Part shown: one piece after another, positions 1-9,771 of the stretch
How the letters are laid out: each line of letters begins with the position of its first letter
Position numbering within the stretch: the first letter of the stretch is position 1
Origin: Pempheris klunzingeri
Lineage: Eukaryota > Chordata > Actinopteri > Acropomatiformes > Pempheridae
Assembly: GCF_042242105.1 (NCBI RefSeq)
Contig: NC_092016.1
Coordinates: forward strand, 28,130,001-28,194,000
Length of the DNA stretch: 64,000 nucleotides
Direction of reading: 5' to 3'
Made by a program: the position numbers and the translations under genes
Notes under the pieces: model-generated
Database searches by the model: none
The model's input: the letters and a program-made list of their open reading frames with translations, nothing else
Told to the model about the DNA's origin: nothing

Positions 1-541
1 GGATGAGGAAAAGATGAGTGAGTGGCTGAGAGAAATTTACGTTAGGAGACCGGGTGGCTTTTTCCACACAGCTCCGTCCCTATTGGTCTATGACTCCATG
101 CGCGCCCATATCACCGATGCTGTCAAAAAACAAGCGAAGCGAACTAATTCGGAGCTTGCCGTCATTCCGGGTGGATTAACTAAAGAACTCCAGCCGCTAG
201 ATATTGGTGTCAACAGGGCGTTCAAAGCTAGACTGCGAACTGCGTGGGAGCAGTGGATGACAGAAGGCGAACACACGTTCACCTAGACGGGGAGACAGCG
301 CCGGGCGAGTTACGCCACTATCTGCCAATGGATCGTGGATGCCTGGGCTGATTTATCAGTCTCAACTGTGGTCCGAGCTTTCACGAAGGGAGGAATAATC
401 TCTGAACTGCCAGGCAACAGCAGCGACACTGACTTGGATAATGACGAGAGGGAGCCGGGCAGGTTGGATGCCGTACTCGCCCAACTGTTCAATTCGGACA
501 CTGAAGAAGAAGAATTCGAGGGATTCGTGGACGAGGAATGA
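1..541 (+). pseudogene. pogo/Tigger-like DNA transposon, transposase C-terminal part
   Basis: An open frame entering from the left edge encodes the end of a DDE-type transposase of the pogo/jerky-like group. Visible landmarks are LLVYDSMRAHI (second catalytic Asp region: the D of VYDS), then PGGLTKELQPLDIGVNRAFK, the usual pogo/Tigger segment after that Asp, and an acidic C-terminus (SDTEEEEFEGFVDEE) ending at 541. One in-frame TAG at 284-286 interrupts an otherwise continuous frame, falling between HTFT and TGRQRRASYATICQW, so the copy is inactive. The N-terminal DNA-binding part and the first catalytic Asp would lie left of the window. Family assignment rests on remembered motif similarity. 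Confidence 0.75.
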
Positions 542-997
542 ACTGAAAAAGTAAGCTTTACGTGTTATACGTAACTGAACAATGTTGAGTTATGCACTAA
601 CGTTTGATTTAGTGGTATCAGACTGTTTCTTTTACTACGTGTTTACTGAACCAGGGAAAAGTTCCCCTCCACGTTTGGGAGAAGAGTGAGCAAGGCTGGG
701 AGATATTGTTAATATGCACATTAACGTTTGAACAACGTTACCATGGGAGTGAACGGAGTTGTCAGAACGCTTAATAAAGTTTGACTTTATCTGACCGTTT
801 TGTTGACATTCCTTTTAGCACAGCTCCATCTAGTGGATGCACAACGCAACCCCAGTCAAACGTTTGACTGCAGTATCTTCTATTCTATGCGCCTTATAAT
901 CCGGTGCGCCCTATATATGAAAACAGTTCTAAAATAGGCCATTCATTGAAGGTGCGCCTTATAATCCGGTGCGCCTTATAATGCGGAAAATACGGTA
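542..997 (+). mobile_element. 3' non-coding part and terminal repeats of the pogo-like transposon
   Basis: After the transposase stop there is AT-rich non-coding DNA, then a cluster of short repeats built on TGCGCCTTATAATCCGG. These lie at about 888-904, 905-919 (degenerate), 952-969 and 970-986, and end in GCGGAAAATACGGTA near 983-997. This kind of subterminal repeat with a final TA fits the end of a pogo/mariner-superfamily element, which targets TA. The left terminal repeat is outside the window, so the pair cannot be confirmed. Confidence 0.5.
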
Positions 998-1119
998 CTA
1001 CCCGTGTTTTTGCCTTCAGAACAGCATCACTTCTTCTAGTTACACTTGTAGAGTTGTACAGTTTTTGAAGGAACTCAGCAAGTAGGTATAGCTAATAGTC
1101 TATTTGAGTTTTTTCAGTC

Positions 1120-1633
1120 ACGTTTAGAGCGAACCATAGCACAGAGACAGCTCTGGTGAAGGTTACAAACACTCTGTATGGCATCAGACAGAGGACTTCT
1201 CTCTGTACTTGTCTTGTTAGATCTGAGTGCTGCTTTTGATACCATTGACCATCACATCTTATTACAGAGACTGGAACAATTCATTGGCATAAAAGGAACT
1301 GCATTAAGCCAGTTTAAGTCCTATTTCTCAGATCAATTGCAGTTTGTACATGTTAACAATGAGTCCTCTGTCCACACTTAAGTTAGACATGTTCCACAAG
1401 GTTCAGTGCTTGGACCAATACTATTTACTTTATATGTGCTTCCTCTGGGTAATAATATCAGGAAGCACTCCATTAATTTCCACTGTTATGCAGATGATAC
1501 CCAATTATACTTATCAATAAAGTCAGATGAATCCAATCAGTTGGCTAAACTTCAAGTCTGCCTTAAGGACATAAAGGGCTCCTGGATGAGCAGCAACTCT
1601 CTGCTGCTAAACTCAGATAAAACTGAAGGTAGC
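1120..1633 (+). pseudogene. L2/CR1-type LINE reverse transcriptase fragment
   Basis: The frame from about 1130 reads HSTETALVKVTN, then LLDLSAAFDTIDHHILLQRLE (RT motif with the first catalytic Asp), [15 protein letters not shown], and [11 protein letters not shown] (the YADD catalytic box), then [12 protein letters not shown]. These are the ordered reverse transcriptase blocks of fish L2/CR1-type non-LTR retrotransposons. A single in-frame TAA at 1379-1381 breaks the frame just before the VRHVPQGS block. Similarity to the family stops abruptly after SDKTE near 1628, where the continuation seen in the copy at 10163-10909 is absent. The 5' end (endonuclease) is missing. This is a dead fragment. 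Confidence 0.8.
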
Positions 1634-1748
1634 ACCTTGGCAGCAGAGTTTGGCTGGTCCTCACCCAGTTTTAAGCCTCCTACAGCTCTTTCGGTTTCAG
1701 TTAATGACTGTTTCAACCTACATATGAAAGTGATGATCATTAGTACCT

Positions 1749-2016
1749 TCTTCTTCTTCTCCTTTCAGCTTTTCCCTTCAGGGGTCGCCACAGTGAATCA
1801 GTTGCCTCCATCTAACCCTGTCTTCTGCATCCTCTTCTCTCACACCAACTACCTTCATGTCCTCTTTCACTACATCCATAAACCTCTTTGGTCTTCCTCT
1901 AGGCCTCCTGCCTGGCAGTTCAAAACTCAGCATCCTTCTACCAATATATTCACCATCTCTCCTCTGGACATGTCCGAACCATCTCAGTCTGGCCTCTCTG
2001 ACTTTATCTCCAAAAC
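1749..2016 (-). mobile_element. RTE-type LINE 3' fragment, with 17-bp target site duplication
   Basis: On the minus strand this 268-bp insert encodes the extreme C-terminus of an RTE-like [19 protein letters not shown], then [28 protein letters not shown]. It ends in a GAA-rich 3' tail at 1749-1765. It is flanked by perfect 17-bp direct repeats GATGATCATTAGTACCT at 1732-1748 and 2017-2033, the target duplication expected of target-primed reverse transcription. It is severely 5' truncated, as most LINE insertions are. The duplication is perfect, so the insertion may be fairly young. Confidence 0.8.
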
Positions 2017-2044
2017 GATGATCATTAGTACCTGTTTGGTATAA

Positions 2045-2213
2045 TTGGTTAATCATACACCTGACTATGATGCTACAAAATCCCTGACTGTGTGCAAGTG
2101 TACCTGGAAGAACTGATGCTGTTCCGAAGGCAAAGAGTGGTCACACCAAATATTGATTTGATTATCTTCACAGCATTTCTTCACACCTGCCTAAGACTTT
2201 TGTACAGTACTGT
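2045..2213 (+). mobile_element. Tc1-like transposon 3' remnant
   Basis: The stretch carries sequence typical of a fish Tc1-family 3' end: the decayed transposase tail, the segment GGTCACACCAAATATTGATT, and a terminal inverted repeat arm reading CACCTGCCTAAGACTTTTGTACAGTACTG followed by TA at about 2213. No matching left arm was found nearby, so it is a truncated copy. Recognition is from memory of the family. Confidence 0.55.
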
Positions 2214-3195
2214 ACCTGGCTAACATACAGGAAACAGCCCACATGCAGACACAGTTGGCCATTTCATTCTCAACATCGGCTGTTGCTGACCTCCATTGTG
2301 TTGTGGCTTTTTACATTTGTGTTTCTGTTGTTGCAATGTTTTAAACGAAATCTTCCCATTCTTTCCAAATGTTTACACAAATGGTGTTTATATGCATACT
2401 GAGTGGTGAGGTGAGATCCGATCACAGGTGGTCACTGGAGACACAGTCTAATGCCAGGTGTGTACTGAGGCACTGACATACTGAGACGTCACAAGCATCA
2501 ACATGCATCTTAGGTGATCAGATCACCTGACAGAGACGAGTTGTTGGACATCTCCAAAGGCAGATGAAAAAAAGAGGCTTAACAACACACCACAGACATG
2601 CTGCTTCAGCAGCCTCAACACTTCTTTTGTCTTTTTTGTGTGCGTGTGTGTGTGCGTCTGTATCCATCAACATTTGCTGACATGCACTTTTAGACCAGAG
2701 CCACAACAGATCAGCCACAGGATGTTTGGTGTTTAGTGTGTGTTTCACAGATCACAATGCAGGCTTGATAAGATCCTTGGTGTGGCTGGACTGTGCTGAA
2801 TGAACAAAAAGGACAAGCGTGAGCACATGCACACAACACAATGCTACTGATGGCACAGAGGTGTGAAGGACGAGACAATGCTCAGTGTGCATGTTTATGC
2901 AACGCAGTAAAGTACCCTATATTGGCAGTGAGCTTTAAGAGAGCTCATAACAAAGTCGTGGTGATCACTCAGGCTGCAGGTGGACCTGTGAGCTCATAGG
3001 AACCATTGATGTGACCATGTAATCCATGCATGGGTGAGGACACAGCCGCCGGAACAACAGATGGTTTGAACAGATAGAGAAATTGTCTCATGCTCGTTAC
3101 GATCACTCTGAAAGCAGAGCCTGTTGAATTTCATGTGTCATCCTGCCTTCCTTCTACCTTAGATCTAGCTGGGTATATACATACATATATACATA
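2214..3195. other. Intergenic stretch, mostly unassigned
   Basis: No gene seen. It holds one arm (2411-2530) of a dispersed repeat whose inverted partner lies at about 6590-6690. A short TG-rich tract lies at 2637-2656. The AT-rich TACATA repeats at 3175-3195 directly precede the TA target of the next transposon. Confidence 0.5.
2411..2530 (-). repeat. Dispersed repeat copy 1 (likely non-autonomous transposon)
   Basis: The sequence with GAGATCCGATCACAGGTGG, TAATGCCAGGTGTG and TCTTAGGTGATCAGATCACC matches, in reverse complement and with moderate divergence, the block around 6590-6690. Both include TGCCAGGTGTG(A/T)AC and (T/C)TAGGTGATC. No terminal repeats or coding capacity could be fixed. 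Confidence 0.45.
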
Positions 3196-4747
3196 CAGTG
3201 GCAAGAAAAAAATATGTGAACCTTTTGGAATTTCATGGTTTTCTGCATTCACTTGTCATAAAATGTGATCTGATCGTCATCTTAGTCAAGGGTATTGACT
3301 AATATAATGTGCCTAAAATAACAAAAAAAATCTGATCTTTCATGTCTACCAACAACCATAAACACCTCATAGTACTAGTGGAAAAAGTATGTGAACCCTT
3401 GAGTTAATGACCTCAAAAAAGCTAATTGGAGTCAGGTGTTAGCATACCTGGACTCTTGTTAAGAAAATGAGTTTCTAGGTGTGGACTAGAGCTTGACTGG
3501 TAAAAAACAGTCAAAGCTTTTGAGTTTGCTCCGCACAAGAAGAATGCGCTTATGTGAGCCATGCCTCGCCAAGAAGAGCTTTCAGAGGATCTATGATGAC
3601 TTGTTGATTTGCATAAAGCTGGAAAGGGTTACTAGGTGATGTCAGAGACTTTAGAAACTCACCAGTCTACAGTTAGGCAAACGATCTACAAATGGAGACA
3701 CTTTGGGACTGTGGCTACTCTACCAAAATGTCAAAATGACCCCAAGAGCATAACGAAGACTCATAAATGAGGTAAAGAAACAACCCCGAGTGACAGCCAA
3801 AGATTTGAACATATATCTTCATGAGTCTCGAGTATGTAAAACATTGAACGAGCAGGGTGTCTATGGCAGGACACCACGAAGGAAGCTGCTGCTTACTAAA
3901 AAGAACATTGCTGCACGCCTGAAGTTTGCGAAAAAGCACATTGACACTCCACAGCGGTATTGGCAAAATGTTTTGTGGACTGATGAAACTAAGATTGAAC
4001 TATTTGGAAAGAAAACACAGCACTACATCTGGAATAAAAACTGCTCTGCATATCATCATGAAAACACCATCCCAACTGTAAAGTATGGTGGAGGAAACAT
4101 CATGATTTGGGCCTGCTTTGCTGCAGCAGGGCCTGGCCAGCTTGCAATCATTGAGTGTATCAAAAAATTCTTCAGGATAATGTGAGACTATCTGTACGTC
4201 AGCTGAAACTCTGTCGAAGTTGAATGACGCAACAGGACAATGACCCAAAACACCGGAGCAAGTCCACAGCAGAATGACTTCAGAAAAACAAAATCCGCCT
4301 TTTGGAGTGGCCATGTCAGACCCCAGACCTCAACCCAATGGAGATGCTACGGAATCATTTGAAGAGAGCCATACACATGAAACGTCCACAGAATATGACG
4401 GAAATTCAGTTCTGCCAGGAAGAATGGGCTACAATTCTGAATCCTGAACGATGTGCAGGTCTGATCCACAGCTACAGGAAGCACCTGGTTGAGGTTAGTG
4501 CTGCCAAGGAGGGGGGTCAACCAGTTATTAATTCTAGGGGTTCACTTTTTCCACTACCATGTATGAATGTTGAATGAGTGTGTTCAATAAAGACATGGAA
4601 GATCAGAATTTTTTTTGTGTTATTATTTTACGCACATTATATTTGTCAATACCCTTGATTCATATGAAGATCAGATCACATTTTATGACAAATTAATGCA
4701 GAAAACCATGAAATTCCAAAAGGTTCACATACTTTTTCTTGCCACTG
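3196..4747 (+). mobile_element. Tc1-like DNA transposon, full length between inverted repeats
   Basis: The ends are CAGTGGCAAGAAAAA (3196) and its reverse complement ending GCCACTG (4747). Each is flanked by the TA target dinucleotide (3194-3195 and 4748-4749). The inverted repeats extend at least about 80 bp, since the inner parts, for example AATTTCATGGTTTTCTGCAT on the left and ATGCAGAAAACCATGAAATT on the right, match. The total is 1552 bp, normal for fish Tc1 elements. It encloses one decayed transposase gene on the same strand. Confidence 0.9.
3561..4577 (+). pseudogene. Tc1-like transposase pseudogene
   Basis: The family start MPRQEELSEDL is visible at 3561, followed at once by an in-frame TGA and further stops. 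The paired-like helix-turn-helix part is readable as HKAGKGY and HQSTVRQTIYKWR (about 3615-3695). The catalytic part includes RYWQNVLWTDETKIELFGK (first Asp, codon 3982-3984), then QDNDPKH near 4233-4250 (second Asp) and TPDLNPMEMLRNHLKRAI near 4323-4370 (the Glu of NPME). The C-terminal RCAGLIHSYRKHLVEV is also present. All three DDE positions survive, but several frame changes and stops separate them, so the copy cannot make a working transposase by itself. Its length between landmarks fits the usual 340 residues or so. Confidence 0.85.
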
Positions 4748-4751
4748 TATA

Positions 4752-4990
4752 TATCCCATCTATCCACCTGGCCAATGTCCGTTCACTGGCAAAAAAGATA
4801 GACGAACTGCTGCGCCTAAACAGAACCAACACAGACTTCAGAGGATCCGCTGCCCTGTGCTTCACAGAAACCTGGCTTGGTGAGCTCATACCGGACACTG
4901 CACTTCACCTGCAGGGCCTCCAACTCCTCTGAGCAGATCGCATAAGCCAACCTGCCCTCTATCCAGGACTTAAACACAGTCAGAGTCAGG
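4752..4990 (+). pseudogene. LINE endonuclease-domain fragment
   Basis: This fragment reads SIHLANVRSLAKKIDELLRL, then CFTETWLGELIPDTALHLQG. This is the start of the apurinic endonuclease domain of CR1/Rex1-like non-LTR retrotransposons (LANVRSL, then the TETWL block with the catalytic Glu). It stops at a TGA after GLQLL, and the remainder is not recognisable beyond about 4990. It directly abuts the right TA of the Tc1 element. Confidence 0.7.
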
Positions 4991-5019
4991 AAACAGGCAG
5001 GAAACATCACTTCAGAAAC

Positions 5020-5117
5020 TCTAACTGGGCATATGTAGCAAAGCATACGTGTATACACAGCTGAGCAATGGTTTAACCTTGTGGTACTGGCTTTGATTTG
5101 CTTTAATGTTGAGAGTT
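5020..5117 (+). repeat. Dispersed repeat shared with 16264-16345
   Basis: The block beginning AACTCTAACTGGGCAT and containing TTGATTTGCTTTAATGTT recurs, with divergence, at about 16264-16345 in the same orientation. The copy here is cut at about 5117 by the RTE-type tail. The element type is not known; it may belong to an LTR-like repeat. Confidence 0.5.
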
Positions 5118-5337
5118 TGCATGTTCTCCCTGTGATTGTGTGGGCCAAAAGTCGTGGAAGTCAGGTTAACTGGTGACTCTAAATTGCCCATAGGTGTGAG
5201 AGTCAATGTGTCAGCCCTGTGACTGACTGGTGGCCAGGGTGTACCCCACCTCTTGCCCAATCTCAGCTGGGATTGGCTCCAGCCCCCCCGTGACCCTGAA
5301 GGATAAACGTTATAGACAATGGATGGAAGAATGTAAT
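5118..5337 (+). mobile_element. RTE-type LINE 3' tail
   Basis: The segment from GCATGTTCTCCCTGTG through GGTTAACTGGTGACTCTAAATT, GGGATTGGCTCCAGCCCCCC and GACCCTGAAGGATAA to GACAATGGATGGA is the common 3' end of teleost RTE-type LINEs, which finish in ATGG repeats. No coding part remains. Confidence 0.65.
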
Positions 5338-6082
5338 TATTGATTATTTCCAATGTGGCAAAATGCCCACTCTCTCTGCGCTAGTTAAAATTTCACATGG
5401 TTGCATTCATGTCCAGCACTTAGTGCCATATGTACAGTGCAATCATCCATCTAATTCTGCAAAGTAACTAAAGCTGACACAAATGTAGTGGAGTACAACG
5501 TACAATATTTGCCTCAGATGGAGATGAGAAGTGGAACAAGGTAATGGAACAGAAAATAGAAATAGTGATTACATGTACCTCAAATTTGTACTTGAGTAAA
5601 TTTACTGCTAACACGGTATCTGTGGTTGGAGTTTATTTTAAAAATAATAAATAACTTGTTATATCAGCCACTGCTAAGAAACTTCAAACTCAATCTTTAC
5701 ATCAATGCAGAGCTAAGTTAGAAAAATTAAGCCAATGATTCATCAGCATGAAGGTTATTGGTTAACATCATGCTGTATCAAAAACAACATGCGACCAACG
5801 TCATGTTCTGGTGGAACACCTGAGAACCCTAACCCTAGCACCAATGCTCCTGGTGCAAAAGTCAGGGTGGAGCTCTGAGTGTCTTGTTGTGTCCAACCAA
5901 GAGTTGAAAAAATGTCACCTCTGCACTGACCAGACTGTTTCAGAGCTCACAGCTTCGGCCGGGAGGGTCACACATTGGACCACCTGTGTGCCACTCTTCT
6001 ATCAATCCAAAGTCAACATTTTCACACTAGAAGTTAACTAGACACGATGCTAGCCTGTCCATCTTCTGCATGATTAGAGCAC

Positions 6083-6084
<2 letters not shown>

Positions 6085-6117
<33 letters not shown>
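6085..6117. repeat. CA dinucleotide microsatellite
   Basis: Uninterrupted alternating A and C, about 16 units. Confidence 0.95.
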
Positions 6118-6120
<3 letters not shown>

Positions 6121-6589
6121 AGCACACAGGTAGTCAGTAGGTCTCAGCTTGTTTACCCACAGCTAATATGAACAGAAAGTTAATTGACACAAGGCCCATT
6201 TCCAGGGCAGTCTTAGACTTTAAACTCTCTCTAACCTGTTAACTTTTGCTCTACACCGTTTTTAGACCTAGGTAAGTAATTATCTAGCAGCAGACTGCCT
6301 GAAGGTAAAGCTGCTGACCTATTGTCAGAGGCCAGCCTGAACCATGCTTAAGTCCTTTTTGTGAACACATCAACCCATGAAAAATACTAATGAACACACT
6401 ATACCTGTGGCAGTAGGACAGTTCAGTAACCCACTTTTCGTCTGCATTTCCTACTGACTTGTTAAGAGCACTGAAACTGTTCTACTGAGGGACCGTGACA
6501 ATATTGACAACACAACCCACCATTTCCCTGCCAAATATACATTGTCTTTACATATGTGGGGGCTAAGAAAGACTGACCCTGTTCACACC

Positions 6590-6690
6590 GGGCAATAACA
6601 TGAGTCTTAGGTGATCTGATCAGTGCATCAGTTCACACCTGGCATTAAAATGCATCTCCACTTGTGATCAGGTCTCACTTCCAAATGGTA
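6590..6690 (+). repeat. Dispersed repeat copy 2, inverted relative to 2411-2530
   Basis: Contains TCTTAGGTGATCTGATCAG, GTTCACACCTGGCATTA and CACTTGTGATCAGGTCTCACTT, the approximate reverse complement of the 2411-2530 block. Possibly a non-autonomous DNA transposon. Confidence 0.45.
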
Positions 6691-7482
6691 GACACATTTC
6701 ATTTTACACATTAAAAACATCTATTTAATGGCAGTGTCTAACACCATCTCCCTTTTAGAAGTCTGTGTGTCTATGCCTGGTCTACTCCGATGGAGCGCAC
6801 AGCAAAGCTTCTGTAAGCAGCTATGTGGAGAACAGAGCTGTGGCCTTTCATATCCATGTAAAAAAGACATTCAGGGTTTGAAATTTACTCACCACTCGTG
6901 CTGATCAGCAGGGTGAATGTCACCATCTGATAGAGCTAATGCTACTGATGCTCATTCCAACCATCCCACTGAGGGCTGGACATCTGCTACCAGGACACAC
7001 AAAGTCCTCCACCTGCTTACCTCAAGCTAAGTCTTTTAGAACACCCAGAAAAAAAAAAACAACCAGCACTCCCCAAGACCAAATCTACCTGAGCCACTAC
7101 ATGTTTCTTCCTTCTGGCAAGTGTTCACCAAGTCCACCACGACCAAACTCATTTACCCAAAAGTATCACTCGCCTGAACACCGTCCTTCAGAACCCAGTC
7201 TAAGAACCCAGCTAGCAGTCAGAACCCTTTACAGTCCAGATACTCAGTCTTGTGAGCTGACCTGATTTTATTTCACAGGTCTCACTGAGCAGATGGTAAC
7301 CATAACTCTCAATTCTTCAACACTATGTAGAAATAGTTAACTTTGCTGTTCCATTCTTGTACATATACACATGTACCTGTACATTTGCTCAGGATTACTG
7401 GCATGTTAATGCAACAAAAATGGCAGAGCTGAGTTGCAAGGGCAGAGCAGCACAATCACATCAACAGCACGCACACACTTGA

Positions 7483-7485
<3 letters not shown>

Positions 7486-7520
<35 letters not shown>

Positions 7521-7557
7521 CCCCCCCCCCCCCCCCCCCCCCCCTCTCTCCCCCCCC
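7486..7557. repeat. CT microsatellite joined to a poly-C run
   Basis: A TC run of about 16 units (7486-7518) passes straight into about 27 consecutive C (7518-7544), then a short TC run and seven C. The polypyrimidine strand is continuous over 70 bases. Confidence 0.95.
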
Positions 7558-7559
7558 TT

Positions 7560-8345
7560 GAAATACACACACCAGAGGATGCTGCCGTATACTGGAGCCA
7601 GAGACTGAAAGTAGTGCAGCCTTTTCTATACATTCAATTGAGACTCAATTTGAATCCAATTGGGGATCCAAGAATGCAAAGCAAACTGTGAGATTCCCAA
7701 AGAAAACCCACAGTCTACTAATCAGGGGTCCAGGCTGATATCTCAGAAGCACATTTTTACAATTCAGTCCCCTCTGTATGCGTGAGAGGAGGAATCCTTT
7801 CATTGTTTGTCTCAGTGCAGGCTGTCTCCCATATCTTCCCCCGTCAGTTGTGTTTACATGTAGTTAGAAATGTGTGGAAGAGGAGGAGTTAAAGAATGAG
7901 CCTTTAAAGCTGTTGCTTTTTCATAAAATATACTCCATTAGGTGAGGTTGTGACATGTATATGACATTATTCAACCAAAATGCACCTCAACAGGTGATGC
8001 TTCAGTGCCCAAATGTTCCCAGTTAGATGAGCTCCAGTGACCCCTTCACTAACTTCACTTCCCTCCGCTCTCCTGACTGACCTGTTTGTTTAAGTCAGTG
8101 ACAACTAATCAATGACAGTGGGGGCTTTGAACACAGGACACCGACACTGAGGAGGACACCAGGAACATAGGTGCGTATAAGCCAACATTAGGCTGCTTTT
8201 AAACATCACAGTTCCATGTGAATCTGGTATAGGGTGAAATGTTCTCATTAATATCATTCAATCCTTTAATCAACCTCCGAAGTTAGACACATGTCAAGGC
8301 CCTGACCTGCTCAGTCGTTGTCGCCATCATCATATCCAACATTAT
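7560..8345. other. Unassigned intergenic stretch
   Basis: Nothing recognised: no long open frame and no repeat structure visible by eye. Confidence 0.4.
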
Positions 8346-8662
8346 TTGTTAGTGTATGAATGTGTGTCAAAAAGTCTCATTCAGCAGACCATAAATGAGG
8401 AGGGGCACAGACGGCGGCTAACACTCAGTCTTCCAGTGAGACCAGCTGAGCCACCACGAGAAGCTAGTGAAGTTAGCTCTGAAGTTAGCAGCGTGTGCTT
8501 GTGGCCACAGAAGATGGGAGTTACTGTCTGTGGAGCCACGCACGGACGAGTCTACGTGGGAGAGAACACTCAGGCTGAGGTGGACCTGCCGACGGTGACC
8601 GAGGCTCCCCGGCCAGTGTACCCTCCATGGCCCGTGGAGGTATCAAAGGTGGCGGACAGCCG

Positions 8663-8665
<3 letters not shown>

Positions 8666-8730
<65 letters not shown>
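8666..8730. repeat. GT dinucleotide microsatellite
   Basis: About 32 uninterrupted GT units, lying inside the CpG-rich segment. Confidence 0.97.
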
Positions 8731-8733
<3 letters not shown>

Positions 8734-8739
8734 CAAAAG

Positions 8740-9260
8740 AGCTAATTACAGCACAGTAGAAACAGCTCCACTGTGGTCCCACCTGGTGTCTGCCTGCTTA
8801 CTCACGCGTCTCTCGGTGTGAAGTTAAACCCGCAGAACGCAGAGCTCCAGCTCGACGGAAACATTACATTTCTGTGACAATGGCTCAGGTCTATCCGTAT
8901 CTCTCTGCCCGACTGGTTTTGGAAGAAAACCCTTTCAAAGTGTACCGATACCACCGACCAATGGCTGTTGGTTTAATCGTGACTGACGTCTTTCTGACCA
9001 ATCCCCGGTGTCAGCCTGACGCAGGGCTGACCTCTCGGCCAATAAAAGTAAGAGGAGGCGGGATTTTAATGGATTTGTCGAACGCGACTTTGCTTTGACC
9101 AATGGTTGAAGTTAACTGTGTGCAAAACGAAGCCAAAACCAATGAAACACGTCAACTCGGAGTAGGCGGTATTTAGACAGCTGTATCAACCAATCAGTGA
9201 CAGCTAAGAACTTGGATTAATGGCGGCAGCAAAACAATAGCACGTTGGCACCTGACAGAG
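8740..9260. promoter_or_regulatory. Candidate NF-Y/CCAAT-box promoter in a CpG-rich segment
   Basis: Six CCAAT pentamers lie on the plus strand at 8958, 8998, 9039, 9099, 9139 and 9190. The spacings are 40, 41, 60, 40 and 51 bp, close to whole helical turns. A CRE-like TGACGTC occurs at 8983-8989, GGCGGG at 9057-9062, and CpG density is clearly higher than in the flanks. Arrays of phased CCAAT boxes are known from histone and cell-cycle promoters, where NF-Y binds. No recognisable first exon was found on either side. An ATGGCGGCAGC start context follows at 9219 but its frame ends after six codons. The transcribed direction is unknown. Confidence 0.5.
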
Positions 9261-9771
9261 AGAAGGTCTGAGGGCAGTCCCCGGACTTTGTCTTGTACTC
9301 CACATAAACTGTGACTGACACAGCCTTCACATAATGAGAAGAAAACCTACAGTGTCTAACACTAGGAGCCATTCTTTGATTGCTGTTAAAATGCCTGTCA
9401 ACACCTGCTCTGTCCACTTTATTTTCTCTTTAAAACATAAAGCAACATTTCCTTCTGGTGAATTATACAGTGTTCACTTATACATTTGGGGCTATTTTAA
9501 AGGCCTGTACAACTTCAAAATGATGCAAATACTTTAACCAAGATAGTCCTCTATTCGCTTATGGGAAGAGCATGGGGAAAACCCTTAATTTAGTCAGCGT
9601 GCTGGTTTGAAACACCACCTAGTTCTCACCCCAGATTAGCAAGACAGGAGTTCTGACTCCAGATCAGTGACATCCAGCTATTGATCCAGATATCTTTGGG
9701 TTTAACTCAGGTTTTTGCCATCTCAGAGCTGGTTCACTTTTAACTTGAGTCCATCACCATGGTAAGCAAGA
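9260..9771. other. Unassigned stretch between the CCAAT region and the L2 fragment
   Basis: No gene, repeat structure or recognisable motif was seen. Confidence 0.4.

Larger units (their letters stand above)
5340..7485. other. Unassigned intergenic stretch
   Basis: No gene or clear element was recognised over most of this stretch. It contains a CA microsatellite (6085-6117) and the second arm of a dispersed repeat (6590-6690). Short open frames here (for example 5811-6041 and 6939-7265) show no recognisable motif. Confidence 0.5.

Noticed and set aside
7406-7691. Open frames with poly-Gly, Glu-Arg or Ser-Leu runs
   Set aside because: Translations of the CT and poly-C simple repeat.
8346-8666. 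106-residue open frame just left of the GT repeat as a host exon
   Set aside because: CpG-rich with a reasonable start context at 8513, but no recognised domain and only a weak donor-like GGAGGTATC; not enough to call a gene.
8521-8736. Minus-strand frame with a long His-Thr run
   Set aside because: Translation of the GT microsatellite.
9219-9240. ATGGCGGCAGC start downstream of the CCAAT boxes
   Set aside because: The frame ends after six codons with no donor site in between.
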